Below are positions 1 to 8,721 of a stretch of 53,747 bases of DNA, piece by piece. A model generated the notes under the pieces. That model saw only the letters and a list, made by a program, of their open reading frames with translations, did no database searches and was not told the origin of the DNA. Every line of letters begins with the position of its first letter. Positions within the stretch are counted from its first letter, which is position 1. Source of the DNA: Chitinophagaceae bacterium. GTDB lineage: Bacteria > Bacteroidota > Bacteroidia > Chitinophagales > Chitinophagaceae. Both the position numbers and the translations under genes were made by a program. The stretch lies in the NCBI GenBank assembly GCA_024643645.1, contig JAHEMN010000001.1:1-53747 (forward strand), in the 5' to 3' direction.

Positions 1-1
1 T

Positions 2-262
2 TATGAAACTATAGTATCTGGTTATATTGAAATTATCGGTGAGCAATTAACAAGTGCAGAAAAGGAACATATTCATTTTGCAGGTTTGTTCATGATATAT
101 ATGCAGGCTTTGAGATTTATTACCGACTATTTAAATGGTGATACATACTATCAGATTTCTTATGCTGAACAAAACTATGATCGGGCAAAAAATCAATTTA
201 CATTATTAAACAGATTGGAAGAGTTTCTGGCGAAAAATTACGGTTACAGTATAATAAATTAA
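2..262 (+). CDS. C-terminal end of a phosphotransferase-family sugar kinase (partial)
   Basis: The reading frame is open from the window edge to the TAA at 260-262, giving about 86 residues and no start codon. The segment with LRFITDYLNGDTYY followed by NYDRAKNQFTLLNRLEEF resembles the C-terminal tail of the APH/choline-kinase-like phosphotransferase family, in particular proteins related to N-acetylhexosamine 1-kinase. The kinase catalytic loop lies outside the window, so activity and substrate cannot be judged. It converges on the GSCFA gene with only 19 bases between the two stop codons, and I see no clear terminator hairpin there. The family call is from recalled sequence similarity and is moderately sure; the exact sugar is unknown. 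Confidence 0.6.
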   Translation, partial: YETIVSGYIEIIGEQLTSAEKEHIHFAGLFMIYMQALRFITDYLNGDTYYQISYAEQNYDRAKNQFTLLNRLEEFLAKNYGYSIIN

Positions 263-281
263 TTATCCTTATTATTTAATC

Positions 282-1286
282 TCATATATGTGAAAAATAT
301 ACTATCTCTTCTTTTAAATCTATGAACGGATATTTTTTCTGTAACTCAGTTACTTTCTCAAAATGAGTATTTAAAAATTGCTGATGGGCTTTCGTATCAG
401 GTTGAAAAGCCTTATGCTTTCTGGCTATGACTATTTTTTTTATTTCTTCCATTAGCTTTTGGGATGATTCATCAATACAGGACTCAGCAAATTTTTCTAC
501 TACAAATTCTGTTGCCGGATAATTCGGATGCACCAGATCTATATCATAAAAACGATAATCCCTTAATACATCAATCACCAATTCATATGCTGGAAAGTAA
601 TAAGCAGATTCAAATTTGTTAACAACATAATGAATTGATTCAATCAACCTTGCTTTGCTCCGATTGTTTTCAACTACCCCATCTCTGATATGTCGTACCG
701 GGCTTGCTGTAAAAATGAATTTCAACTCCGGATTAAATTCTTTCAGCTTATGCAAACAATTTTCCAACATACTGCTTATTTCATCTATTGTCATGAGGTC
801 TTTCTGAAACCAATTGGCCGGTGCCCTGTGACAATTCGCTACACTGTTGCTTATTGATTCACTGGCAAGATCAGCATGATGTGTAAGCCTGTATGAAAAC
901 GAAGACCCTAAAGTAATGATCAACCAGTCAGCTTCTTTTAAAAAATCATGAGCTTCTTTTTGAGAGTCATTTATTTTGTTGATAGCCTTGTCTGCATCAA
1001 TATTCGAAAAACGGCTATGGTGTTGCCAGCTATTCCATATCTCATTTAGCTGGAAAAGATCCTTAGTTGAATACCTTTTATTCTCTTTATATGATAGTAA
1101 ACTTTTGCAAACACTATCAGGGCCAAAAAGAATTCCATTTGGGTTTTGAAGTATAGAATATTTCACTTCCTCCAGTGCATTTCCAATATGCTCCGTAAAA
1201 CAAGACCCGATCAACATGATCTTATTATGGTAAGAAATCGGCGGTTCCAATTTCTTTAAATCTATTTTCAACAAAAAATCCATCAT
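282..1286 (-). CDS. GSCFA domain protein (SGNH-hydrolase-like)
   Basis: This 334-residue protein carries the signature that names the GSCFA family, GSCFTEHIG, at residues 27-35. Ser28 falls where SGNH/GDSL hydrolases have their nucleophile. A second block, LGSSFSYR, lies near the middle, and DIDLVHPN near the C-terminus supplies the Asp-x-x-His pair expected of an SGNH fold. No signal peptide is evident, so it is probably cytoplasmic. Substrate is unknown; related families are esterases or acyltransferases. Two adjacent Met codons make the start uncertain by one residue. It follows the HMG-CoA lyase gene by 5 bases on the same strand, so it is probably the last gene of an rlmB-lyase-GSCFA transcript. 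Confidence 0.8.
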   Translation of the reverse strand: MMDFLLKIDLKKLEPPISYHNKIMLIGSCFTEHIGNALEEVKYSILQNPNGILFGPDSVCKSLLSYKENKRYSTKDLFQLNEIWNSWQHHSRFSNIDADKAINKINDSQKEAHDFLKEADWLIITLGSSFSYRLTHHADLASESISNSVANCHRAPANWFQKDLMTIDEISSMLENCLHKLKEFNPELKFIFTASPVRHIRDGVVENNRSKARLIESIHYVVNKFESAYYFPAYELVIDVLRDYRFYDIDLVHPNYPATEFVVEKFAESCIDESSQKLMEEIKKIVIARKHKAFQPDTKAHQQFLNTHFEKVTELQKKYPFIDLKEEIVYFSHI

Positions 1287-1291
1287 GTAAA

Positions 1292-2155
1292 TTAAATGAA
1301 GATCATTTCTGCCAATTGAATACTTTTTATAAGTGCCTCATTATTCAATGGAGGCAATAAATTCTTTTCATCAAAATATTGAATCATCAATTCACTATTC
1401 ATGTTTCCTACAAGTTCATCATCTGCCATCGGGCAACCACCAATACCTTTTAATGCTCCATCAAATCTTTTACATCCTGCTTTTACTGCAGCTTCTAATT
1501 TTTCTTTCCAGTTTTTTGGATTCGAATGTAAATGGACTCCGATCTCTGTGCCCGGTAAAGACTCAACAAGATAACTGGTAACATCATACACCTGCCGGGG
1601 ATCCGCAACACCAACGGTATCGGCTAATGAAATGATGCCAATATCCATTGCTACCAATTTATTCACCCATTCAAAAACAATATCTTCATCATATAGATCA
1701 CCATATGGATTTCCAAATCCCATAGAAATATAAACAACCAATTGCTTCCCGGTTTTTATACATAGATTCTGGATCTCTTCTATCCTTTCCAAAGATTGAC
1801 TGATAGAAGAATTTGTATTTCGTAACTGAAATGTTTCTGAAATTGAAAAAGGGAACCCCAAGTAAGAAATCTGATCATAAACAACAGCTTCGGTTGCTCC
1901 TCTTTCATTGGCTATGATCGCTAAAAGTTTTGAATTACTACCCTCTAATTCTAAATTCTTTACTACTTCAGCTGTATCTGCCATTTGGGGTATTGCCTTC
2001 GGCGATACAAAACTGCCAAAATCAATCGTATCAAAACCTACCCTTAATAATGAATTTAAATATTCGATTTTCTTCTCCGTAGGAATAAAATTTTTCCATC
2101 CCTGCATGGCATCACGGGGGCATTCGATCAGCTTAATATGTTGATCCAATATCAT
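1292..2155 (-). CDS. Hydroxymethylglutaryl-CoA lyase
   Basis: A 287-residue TIM-barrel protein of the HMGL-like/DRE-metallolyase superfamily. It would cleave 3-hydroxy-3-methylglutaryl-CoA to acetyl-CoA and acetoacetate, the last step of leucine degradation, in the cytoplasm. Supporting blocks are ECPRDAMQG near the N-terminus (DRE-like metal and substrate site), HLHSNP (metal-binding His pair) and GIGGCPMADDELVGN, which holds the catalytic-loop Cys of HMG-CoA lyases. Length is normal. The start codon overlaps the stop of the upstream rlmB gene by one base (TAATG), a sign of translational coupling. A related aldolase of the same superfamily is possible, but the GGCP loop favours the lyase. 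Confidence 0.85.
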   Translation of the reverse strand: MILDQHIKLIECPRDAMQGWKNFIPTEKKIEYLNSLLRVGFDTIDFGSFVSPKAIPQMADTAEVVKNLELEGSNSKLLAIIANERGATEAVVYDQISYLGFPFSISETFQLRNTNSSISQSLERIEEIQNLCIKTGKQLVVYISMGFGNPYGDLYDEDIVFEWVNKLVAMDIGIISLADTVGVADPRQVYDVTSYLVESLPGTEIGVHLHSNPKNWKEKLEAAVKAGCKRFDGALKGIGGCPMADDELVGNMNSELMIQYFDEKNLLPPLNNEALIKSIQLAEMIFI

Positions 2156-2916
2156 TATAATCGCTGTTTCATTGCTTCATACAAAATCATCCCGGTAGCA
2201 ACTGAAACATTGAGTGATTCAAAATCACCTACCATGGGGATTTTTACTTTTTCATCACAAATTTTAAGCAGTGCCGGATAAATACCTTTTTCTTCGCTAC
2301 CAATTACAATGGCACACGGATCTTTAAAATCCGCATCAGCAATATTTTTTTCAGCAGTCATTTCACTGGCATATACTTTAATACCATTCAACCGAAGTTC
2401 GTCCACTGCCTTCATTAAACTGTTTACCCGGCAGACCGGAATTTTCTCCAACGCACCGGCAGAAGTAAGAATTGCATCTTCATTCAATGCCCCTACTCCT
2501 TTTTCAGGTATTATGATTGCATGTACACCGGTACAAAAAGCTGTACGGGCTATTCCACCTATATTACGAATGTCTGTAACTCCATCTAAGATGACAAACA
2601 AAGGAACTTCCCCTTTTTCAGTAACAAATGAAATTACATCCTGCAAATTCTGATATTGAACCTTTGCTATCTGGGCAATACATCCTTCATGATTCGGAAC
2701 ATTAAAACTATTAAGTTTAAAGATTGGAACATAGTTGATGGGGATACCATTTTCGCCAGCCAGCCTTTTAATTTCGCTTATGTCTTGACCCTGCACTTTT
2801 GTATCTAGATAAATCCTATCCAGTTGCTGGCCGTTTTGCATAGCGGTAATAACAGCATTACGTCCAATAACCAAAGTATTTTTTTTAGGCCTGTGTTGTT
2901 GTCTGAAATTTTTCAC
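2155..2916 (-). CDS. rlmB: 23S rRNA (guanosine-2'-O)-methyltransferase RlmB / TrmH family
   Basis: A 253-residue SpoU/TrmH methyltransferase with an N-terminal substrate-binding domain (residues about 15-90) followed by a SPOUT knotted domain. The three family motifs are present: NIGGIARTAFCTG, IVIGSEEKGI and IPMVGDFESLNVSVATGM. It would use S-adenosylmethionine to methylate a guanosine ribose in 23S rRNA (G2251 in E. coli numbering). The basic N-terminus (RQQHRPKKN) fits RNA binding. Its stop overlaps the start of the lyase gene. The neighbouring metK upstream makes the methyl donor; that may be coincidence. Assignment to RlmB rather than another TrmH paralogue rests on overall domain layout. 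Confidence 0.87.
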   Translation of the reverse strand: MKNFRQQHRPKKNTLVIGRNAVITAMQNGQQLDRIYLDTKVQGQDISEIKRLAGENGIPINYVPIFKLNSFNVPNHEGCIAQIAKVQYQNLQDVISFVTEKGEVPLFVILDGVTDIRNIGGIARTAFCTGVHAIIIPEKGVGALNEDAILTSAGALEKIPVCRVNSLMKAVDELRLNGIKVYASEMTAEKNIADADFKDPCAIVIGSEEKGIYPALLKICDEKVKIPMVGDFESLNVSVATGMILYEAMKQRL

Positions 2917-2920
2917 ATTT

Positions 2921-2928
2921 CAAAATTA
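2921..2928 (-). promoter_or_regulatory. Candidate -7 box upstream of rlmB
   Basis: The minus strand reads TAATTTTG, a match to the Bacteroidota -7 consensus TAnnTTTG, ending five bases before the rlmB ATG. No TTTG sits at the usual distance upstream. If used, the transcript would be nearly leaderless. Confidence 0.28.
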
Positions 2929-2964
2929 AGTTATTGCCGGTGAAGCATTGAAGTCTGTAAATTA

Positions 2965-2998
2965 AAATCCCGAAAGAATCAATTCTCTTTCGGGATTT
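2965..2998 (-). terminator. Rho-independent terminator of metK
   Basis: A perfect 13-bp inverted repeat (arms 2965-2977 and 2986-2998, centred on CCCGAAAGA) with an 8-base loop lies just past the metK stop. On the minus strand it is followed by TTTTAATTT. It separates metK from rlmB. Confidence 0.85.
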
Positions 2999-3026
2999 AC
3001 TTATTAAGATTCTGCTATTATCTTTT

Positions 3027-4280
3027 TTATTTCAAGCCAAAAGCCTTTTTAACTTTTGGAACATAATCAAGTTTTTCCCAGCTAAAAAGTTCTACCTTTT
3101 TTACTACTGTCTTACCATCCGGAGATGTAAATTTCTTTTCTTTAATCTCTGGTTGACGACCCATATGTCCGTAAGCTGCTGTTTCACTATAAATGGGAGT
3201 ACGTAGTTTAAAACGCTGCTCAATAAAATAAGGACGCATATCAAAAAGTCCTTCTACTACTTTTCCAATCTGGCCATCTGTTAAATTAACCTTTGAAGTA
3301 CCATATGTATTTACATTTATACTGGTAGGTTGAGCAACTCCGATAGCATAAGAAACCTGAACCAAAACTTCATCAGCAACGCCAGCCGCAACCAGGTTTT
3401 TCGCAATATGTCTTGTTGCATAAGCTGCAGAACGATCAACTTTGGAAGGGTCTTTACCGCTGAAAGCACCACCACCATGTGCCCCTTTACCACCATAGGT
3501 ATCAACGATTATCTTTCGACCCGTTAAACCAGTATCTCCATGTGGTCCGCCAATAACAAACTTTCCGGTTGGATTGATATGGTATTTGATATTATCATTG
3601 AAAAGCTTAGCATATTTCTTATACTTGGACTTTACTCTCGGTATAAGGATCTTAATGATATCTTCTTTGATCTTAGCTAACATTTTAGCTTCAGAATCAA
3701 AGTCATCATGTTGAGTAGAAACGACAATTGCATCTATTCGAACAGGTTGATTATCGTCATTATATTCTAATGTAACCTGGCTCTTTGCATCAGGACGCAG
3801 ATATTTGATCTGTTTATTTTCTCTTCTGAGAGCTGCTAACTCAAGTAAAAGTTTATGTGAAAGGTCCAATGCAAGTGGCATGTAATTTTCTGTTTCACTG
3901 GTAGCATAACCAAACATCATTCCCTGGTCACCTGCACCCTGTTCTTCTTTTTTCTTTCTGTCAACTCCCTGGTTAATATCGCCAGATTGTTCATGAATAG
4001 CAGACAATACACCACAACTGCTTGCTTCAAACATATATTCACTTTTGGTATAACCGATTTTACGGATAACACCTCTTGCAATTTCCTGTACATCTAAATA
4101 GGCTTTCGATTTTACTTCACCAGCCAATACAACCTGTCCGGTAGTAACCAATGTTTCGCAAGCTACTTTTGATTGTGGATCAAAAGCAAGAAAATTATCA
4201 ATTAATGCATCGGAGATCTGGTCTGCAACTTTATCAGGATGTCCTTCACTAACGGATTCAGATGTAAATAGATACGACAT
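3027..4280 (-). CDS. metK: S-adenosylmethionine synthetase (methionine adenosyltransferase)
   Basis: A 417-residue protein matching MetK along its length. It makes S-adenosylmethionine from ATP and methionine in the cytoplasm. Visible family blocks are [16 protein letters not shown] near the N-terminus, [12 protein letters not shown] (the ATP-site hexapeptide GAGDQG), and [19 protein letters not shown] (P-loop-like motif). It is about 30 residues longer than the E. coli enzyme, with small insertions typical of Bacteroidota versions. It has its own candidate promoter at 4301-4331 and a strong terminator at 2965-2998, so it looks like a single-gene transcript. Confidence 0.96.
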   Translation of the reverse strand: MSYLFTSESVSEGHPDKVADQISDALIDNFLAFDPQSKVACETLVTTGQVVLAGEVKSKAYLDVQEIARGVIRKIGYTKSEYMFEASSCGVLSAIHEQSGDINQGVDRKKKEEQGAGDQGMMFGYATSETENYMPLALDLSHKLLLELAALRRENKQIKYLRPDAKSQVTLEYNDDNQPVRIDAIVVSTQHDDFDSEAKMLAKIKEDIIKILIPRVKSKYKKYAKLFNDNIKYHINPTGKFVIGGPHGDTGLTGRKIIVDTYGGKGAHGGGAFSGKDPSKVDRSAAYATRHIAKNLVAAGVADEVLVQVSYAIGVAQPTSINVNTYGTSKVNLTDGQIGKVVEGLFDMRPYFIEQRFKLRTPIYSETAAYGHMGRQPEIKEKKFTSPDGKTVVKKVELFSWEKLDYVPKVKKAFGLK

Positions 4281-4300
4281 GAAATATATTTTTTAGGCGG

Positions 4301-4331
4301 CAAAGATAAGGGTGTCACAACATTGAAAAAA
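4301..4331 (-). promoter_or_regulatory. Candidate metK promoter
   Basis: The minus strand reads TATCTTTG (plus positions 4301-4308), a full match to TAnnTTTG. Exactly 19 bases upstream is TTTT (4328-4331), one base off the -33 TTTG. The start codon is 20 bases downstream of the -7 box. The -33 element lies inside the terminator stem of the preceding gene. Confidence 0.55.
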
Positions 4332-4359
4332 GTCCGCTTTTATTAGAAAGCGGACTTTT
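4328..4359 (-). terminator. Terminator of the DUF4270 gene
   Basis: A 13-bp perfect stem (arms 4328-4340 and 4347-4359, core AGTCCGC) with a 6-base loop lies downstream of the stop at 4390. On the minus strand the stem ends in a T run. Confidence 0.82.
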
Positions 4360-4389
4360 AAACATATCTTAATAACTAGTTTTTTCTGA

Positions 4390-5856
4390 TTATAGTTTTG
4401 AATAAACCAACCGAAGCCTCATTCGTTGATTTGGATGGTTTCCACCCCCTACTCTTACCCTTCCTTTCGTAGTAGTTGGATTCACAAAAACAGTAGCTGA
4501 AATATCAGCACCCGGCGGAATTCCATATTGCTCATTTAATGAGAAAGGTGCAAATAATCTGAGATCATATAAGGACTGTGTACCCGTTAATATATGCTGA
4601 ACATACCTTGTCAGATTAAATTTCCATATTCTGATCTTATTACCACTACCATCAACTGACATTGTAGGGAAGCCTCCAAAAGTATTCAAGTTCAGCACTC
4701 CTCCGGAATTGAAGAACAGATCATATGGTATTGTCCGATATTTATAATTTTTAGTTATACTGGGGTCTGAAGCATCTAAATATAAAAGATCAGGAACTGT
4801 AAACATTGTGTCACTCGGATCATATAATTGCTCAATTACTAATTCAGCCCGATGGATCAATCTGTTACTGATTGTAGGCAGATCTGGTATTTTAACAATT
4901 GAAAATGTACCAGGTGAGTTTTGGATATATGCAATCTGATCAGGTGTAGTACCACCTACTGAAGCTAATAATGGTGTGCCGGTATAATCTCTTTTAACAT
5001 AGTTTGCAGATGCACAATATGTAGGCGTAAAAGGGAAATAAGCAACAGTTGTATCTCTTTTTAGGTTTTTATCATATCGGTAATAAATTGCCAATTTAGT
5101 ATTTGCACCATTCAGATCAAATCCCATTACAGCATTTCCTGTATTTGTTGATTGAAGGGCAAATCCCTTAAACTTACTTCTGAATGCTGAATCATTAGCG
5201 TAAGCACCGTTCAAAGATGTTTTTAATGAATCATAAGAAAGTAACCTTGTACCGAAACTTGTAGGAAGTTTAATTCGCAATTGATTAGTTGTAGTATCCC
5301 TGAAAGCCTTTACAGAATCTTTAAGTGTCTTTGGTGCAAATGTTTTTGTTCCTAATAAAGCAGTATAAGTGAAATTATCTTTTCGGATCAAGTAGGATGA
5401 GTCACTTCTGAAATTATTACTTTGATCCATCTCGTATACATTCACCGTCTGTACAGTGTTTGTATCGCCATAAGTTTCGAGATAGCTCAGCACCAGAACA
5501 ACAGAATCTATATACAAACTATCAGACTTTGTATTACCGAAATAATAAGGATATAAAGGTGGTTTTAATTCCAAAAAAATCCGGGCATCCGTCTTACCGA
5601 AAAATGGATCATTGTTGATCTTTCCAAGGTAATGCACCTCGTTTTTAGATAAATATTGAGAATCTGTTGCTAATCCAAATGTATCGTTGAAAGTTTGCAC
5701 ATTCAATGAAGTATCAAATGTGTTAATACCGTCTACAGGAGGTATTAGACTGCCACCCAGCTCAGTGGCTTCGTTAATTTTTTTACAAGCTGAAAATAAT
5801 ATGGAAACTGATGCTATTATTGCGATCAGGCAGAAAAAAAAATATCTATTCTTCAC
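4390..5856 (-). CDS. DUF4270 family lipoprotein
   Basis: A 488-residue protein with a lipoprotein signal: a hydrophobic N-terminus ending in LFSAC, lipidated Cys24. It is then followed by ELGGSLIPPVDGINTFDT, the opening block of DUF4270 proteins. The remainder is beta-rich and Tyr/Ser/Thr/Asn-rich with no known catalytic motif. It is probably anchored to the outer or inner membrane and exposed to the periplasm or surface; function unknown. It follows the stand-alone starch-synthase-domain gene by 29 bases on the same strand, and that pair next to panC is, as I recall, a recurring neighbourhood in Bacteroidota. Confidence 0.85.
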   Translation of the reverse strand: MKNRYFFFCLIAIIASVSILFSACKKINEATELGGSLIPPVDGINTFDTSLNVQTFNDTFGLATDSQYLSKNEVHYLGKINNDPFFGKTDARIFLELKPPLYPYYFGNTKSDSLYIDSVVLVLSYLETYGDTNTVQTVNVYEMDQSNNFRSDSSYLIRKDNFTYTALLGTKTFAPKTLKDSVKAFRDTTTNQLRIKLPTSFGTRLLSYDSLKTSLNGAYANDSAFRSKFKGFALQSTNTGNAVMGFDLNGANTKLAIYYRYDKNLKRDTTVAYFPFTPTYCASANYVKRDYTGTPLLASVGGTTPDQIAYIQNSPGTFSIVKIPDLPTISNRLIHRAELVIEQLYDPSDTMFTVPDLLYLDASDPSITKNYKYRTIPYDLFFNSGGVLNLNTFGGFPTMSVDGSGNKIRIWKFNLTRYVQHILTGTQSLYDLRLFAPFSLNEQYGIPPGADISATVFVNPTTTKGRVRVGGGNHPNQRMRLRLVYSKL

Positions 5857-5885
5857 AAAGTAAATTTATATCCGGGTTAGTGATT

Positions 5886-6701
5886 TTATTTGCTTGCAAG
5901 GTCGTTATAGAGTTGTAAATAGTCTGTTAAATCTCCATCCTGGGTATATTGTAATGTTTTTTTACCTCTTACTTTAGAAAATTCATCTACTAATTTCTTG
6001 TCTATTTTTTCTGCTCCAAATGTTATTGCATCTGCATAGGTAGCGCCACCTCTGAACATAGCAGTGTTTGTTGTTTCTTTGAAAGGCTCTAGATCCTTTT
6101 CCTTGATTGTTGGATGAATAAGGGCTTGTTTCAAAAACTTACTTCCCAGCTTCTCTTTGAATGTGTTCTGACCTATTGTGTAAATAATTTTACTGTGAGC
6201 AAAAACCGGTTCTTTCTTATAGACAGTTTTTAAATAAGCAGGGATTAATCCTGTCATCCATCCACTGCAATGGATAATATCGGGAGGCCAGCCAAACTTC
6301 TTCACTGTTTCCAATGCTCCTTTGCAATAAAAAACAGTTCTTAATCCATTATCATCAAACCATTTGTCATTTTCATCATGAAAATGAAACTTCCTTTTAA
6401 ATAACTCCTCATTATCCAAAAAATAAACCTGTAATCTGGCACTTGGTAAGGACGCAACTTTGATCTGTAATGGAATATCATCATTATCTACTGATACATT
6501 AATACCGGATAATCGTACCACTTCATGCAATCTGTGTCTGCGTTCATTGATAGTGCCAAACCTGGGCATTATACATCTTACCTCAAAATTGTTATCATTT
6601 GCCTTAATTGCTAACTTGTTAACTGTTTCTGCGAATTCTGTCAATTCCAGATATGGCGACATTTCGTTGGCGATGAATAAAATTCTTTTTTTTGCTGACA
6701 T
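5886..6701 (-). CDS. Stand-alone GT5 (starch synthase) N-terminal domain protein
   Basis: At 271 residues this is half the size of glycogen synthase. It matches only the N-terminal Rossmann domain of GT5 enzymes: an opening ILFIANEMSPY strand-loop, EFAETVNKLA where GlgA has the ADP-glucose loop, and DIIHCSGWMTGLIPAYL near residue 145. The usual K-x-G-G-L nucleotide-sugar loop is changed to SPYLELTEF, and the GT1-type C-terminal domain that completes the active site is absent. It is not a degraded copy: the frame is intact, and a full-length GlgA exists at 46084-47505. A binding or regulatory role is possible, but unproven. It lies divergent to panC and upstream of the DUF4270 gene. Confidence 0.78.
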   Translation of the reverse strand: MSAKKRILFIANEMSPYLELTEFAETVNKLAIKANDNNFEVRCIMPRFGTINERRHRLHEVVRLSGINVSVDNDDIPLQIKVASLPSARLQVYFLDNEELFKRKFHFHDENDKWFDDNGLRTVFYCKGALETVKKFGWPPDIIHCSGWMTGLIPAYLKTVYKKEPVFAHSKIIYTIGQNTFKEKLGSKFLKQALIHPTIKEKDLEPFKETTNTAMFRGGATYADAITFGAEKIDKKLVDEFSKVRGKKTLQYTQDGDLTDYLQLYNDLASK

Positions 6702-6739
6702 TAAAGTCTTGTTTAGTTTAGATCGCTTTTAAAAGGTGG

Positions 6740-6747
6740 CAAAGTTA
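6740..6747 (-). promoter_or_regulatory. Candidate -7 box for the GT5-domain/DUF4270 transcript
   Basis: The minus strand reads TAACTTTG, a full match to TAnnTTTG, 38 bases before the start codon at 6701. No clear TTTG lies at the expected distance upstream. Confidence 0.38.
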
Positions 6748-6804
6748 GTTATTTTAAGGTGAAATCAGACGAATTAAGAAATTTCGACATTTAATACATC
6801 TTTC

Positions 6805-7656
6805 ATGAGATTATTTAAAAAAAGAGAGTCTCTGCATTTTTGGCTAGATCTACAACAAAAAAATGGCCGTAAAATAGGTTTTGTACCTACTATGGGGGCA
6901 CTTCATGAAGGTCATATAACGCTAATAAAAGCATCTAAAAAGGAAAATGACATTACTGTAGCCAGCATTTTTGTAAACCCAACTCAGTTTAATGATTCTG
7001 TTGACTTTGATAAATACCCTAAAACAATTGAAAACGACATATTATTATTAGAAGGTGTAGCCTGTGATGTACTTTTTCTACCATCAGTAGCTGAAATGTA
7101 TCCTAACGGGGTTGTTCAAAATGAAAATTATGAACTTGGAAATCTTGAAACACTATTAGAAGGCAAATATCGGCCGGGGCATTACCAGGGCGTTTGTATG
7201 ATCGTACATCGCTTACTGGAAATCGTTTCTCCAGATAATTTATACCTGGGACAAAAAGATTATCAACAATGCATGATAATTAATAAGCTTGTTGAACTAA
7301 TTGGTTTAAAAGAAAAGATCAACATAAACATTGAACCAACTTTGAGAGAGTATGACGGGCTGGCTATGAGTAGCCGTAATATGAGGCTCACTGAAGAGGA
7401 GCGAAAGATGGCCCCTGAAATTTTTAAATCACTTTCATACATAAAAGAAAATTTCAATAACAAAGATCTTTCTCAATTAGTAAATGAAGGATTAAGTGCC
7501 CTGGAGGCAAATGGCTTTAAAGTTGATTATGTGGAAATTGCTGATGCCGGCACCCTTTTGCCCATACGCAAAACCGAAAAGGATGAAAAAGCAATTGCGT
7601 TGATAGCAGCTTTTTTAAATGATATCAGGTTAATAGATAATATACTATTAAACTAA
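6805..7656 (+). CDS. panC: Pantoate--beta-alanine ligase (pantothenate synthetase)
   Basis: A 283-residue cytoplasmic enzyme that condenses pantoate and beta-alanine with ATP to give pantothenate. It shows FVPTMGALHEGH (residues 26-37, including the HxGH nucleotide motif), FVNPTQFN (pantoate site), GQKDYQQ and the SSRN motif near residue 190. Length is normal for PanC. It is divergent from the GT5-domain gene, with 103 bases between the two starts. PanB, the preceding enzyme of the pathway, is encoded on the same strand at 12280; no panD (aspartate decarboxylase) is visible in the window. Confidence 0.95.
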   Translation: MRLFKKRESLHFWLDLQQKNGRKIGFVPTMGALHEGHITLIKASKKENDITVASIFVNPTQFNDSVDFDKYPKTIENDILLLEGVACDVLFLPSVAEMYPNGVVQNENYELGNLETLLEGKYRPGHYQGVCMIVHRLLEIVSPDNLYLGQKDYQQCMIINKLVELIGLKEKININIEPTLREYDGLAMSSRNMRLTEEERKMAPEIFKSLSYIKENFNNKDLSQLVNEGLSALEANGFKVDYVEIADAGTLLPIRKTEKDEKAIALIAAFLNDIRLIDNILLN

Positions 7657-7707
7657 TCTGAGCAAGTATTTATTTCAATTAGACAACATCGTGTTATTTT
7701 CGGCTTT

Positions 7708-8721
7708 ATGAATAAACGGCTACGTACCATATTAAAATACTGTTTCTTTCTTGGTGCAGGAATTTTTCTGGTATGGTGGTCAATAAAAGATCTATCGGAC
7801 ATAGATAAATCACATATCAGATCTGCATTAAAAACAGCAAGGTACTGGCTCTTACTACCGGTATTTATTTTATTATTGTTAAGCCATATAATCAGGGCAT
7901 TAAGATGGCGATTGCTGATCGAACCTCTTGGATACTCACCTTCAAAAACAAATTTATATTTTGCTGTTTTGATCGGCTACCTGGCAAATCAGGCAGTACC
8001 AAGGCTTGGAGAAGTATTGAAGTGTACCGTTATTTCACGATATGAAAAAATTCCAACGGATAAACTGATCGGAACGATAATACTTGAACGTATCATTGAT
8101 GCTATTACATTACTATTTGTATTTGCCATTACATTGCTAATCCAGCCACACCTTTACACTTCAATAATTGAAACTTTTTTTACATCACCAGACAATCCTG
8201 AAAAAAAACAAATAGCCGGCTGGATATTTCCGTTGATCCTGATAGGAGTAATATTTTTTATTGTAGCCATTTGGATGATAGTCAAGAAAAAAAGTATAGT
8301 TGATTTAAAAAACCTATTAAAAAAAATAGGCACTAGTATTCTTCAGGGAATTCTTGCAATTAAACATTTGAAAAAAAGAAGACAATTCATAATCCTTACT
8401 TTACTTATTTGGACAATCTACCTTATGGGTGGTTATATTGGCTTCTTAGCATTACAGGAAACGCAACATTATGGGATCAGAGAAGCATTCACTGTACTTT
8501 CTGCAGGTAGTATTGGAATGATCGCAACACCTGGTGGTATAGGTGCATATGCTTACCTTATTCAACAAACTATGCAATTATATGGATTGAATTCTGGAAT
8601 TGCCCTGGCTTTTGGTTGGATTTTATGGTTAGCCCAAACTGCCGTTATTCTATTCGGAGGATTAATTAGCTTTGTATCAATTCCTATCTATAATAAAAAA
8701 AGAAATTTTGCGAAGAGCTGA
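7708..8721 (+). CDS. Lysylphosphatidylglycerol synthase-like transmembrane (flippase) protein
   Basis: A 337-residue integral membrane protein with about seven or eight hydrophobic segments, belonging to the LPG_synthase_TM / UPF0104 family. Family marks are SHIIRALRWR after the second membrane segment, NQAVPRLGEVLKC, and IATPGGIGAYAYL near the C-terminus. Relatives include the flippase half of MprF and glycosyltransferase-associated AglD-like proteins. There is no attached synthetase domain, so a lipid flipping or polysaccharide-related role is more likely than aminoacyl transfer. It overlaps the adenylyltransferase gene that follows, which suggests a shared transcript and possibly a cell-envelope role. 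Confidence 0.82.
   Translation: MNKRLRTILKYCFFLGAGIFLVWWSIKDLSDIDKSHIRSALKTARYWLLLPVFILLLLSHIIRALRWRLLIEPLGYSPSKTNLYFAVLIGYLANQAVPRLGEVLKCTVISRYEKIPTDKLIGTIILERIIDAITLLFVFAITLLIQPHLYTSIIETFFTSPDNPEKKQIAGWIFPLILIGVIFFIVAIWMIVKKKSIVDLKNLLKKIGTSILQGILAIKHLKKRRQFIILTLLIWTIYLMGGYIGFLALQETQHYGIREAFTVLSAGSIGMIATPGGIGAYAYLIQQTMQLYGLNSGIALAFGWILWLAQTAVILFGGLISFVSIPIYNKKRNFAKS

Noticed and set aside
4281-4389. SAM riboswitch in front of metK
   Set aside because: The leader is about 15-20 bases, far too short for any SAM riboswitch class; the only structure is the neighbour's terminator.
5886-6701. GT5 half-protein as a pseudogene of glgA
   Set aside because: The frame is intact, the start and stop are clean, no residue of a C-terminal domain follows, and the neighbourhood looks conserved.
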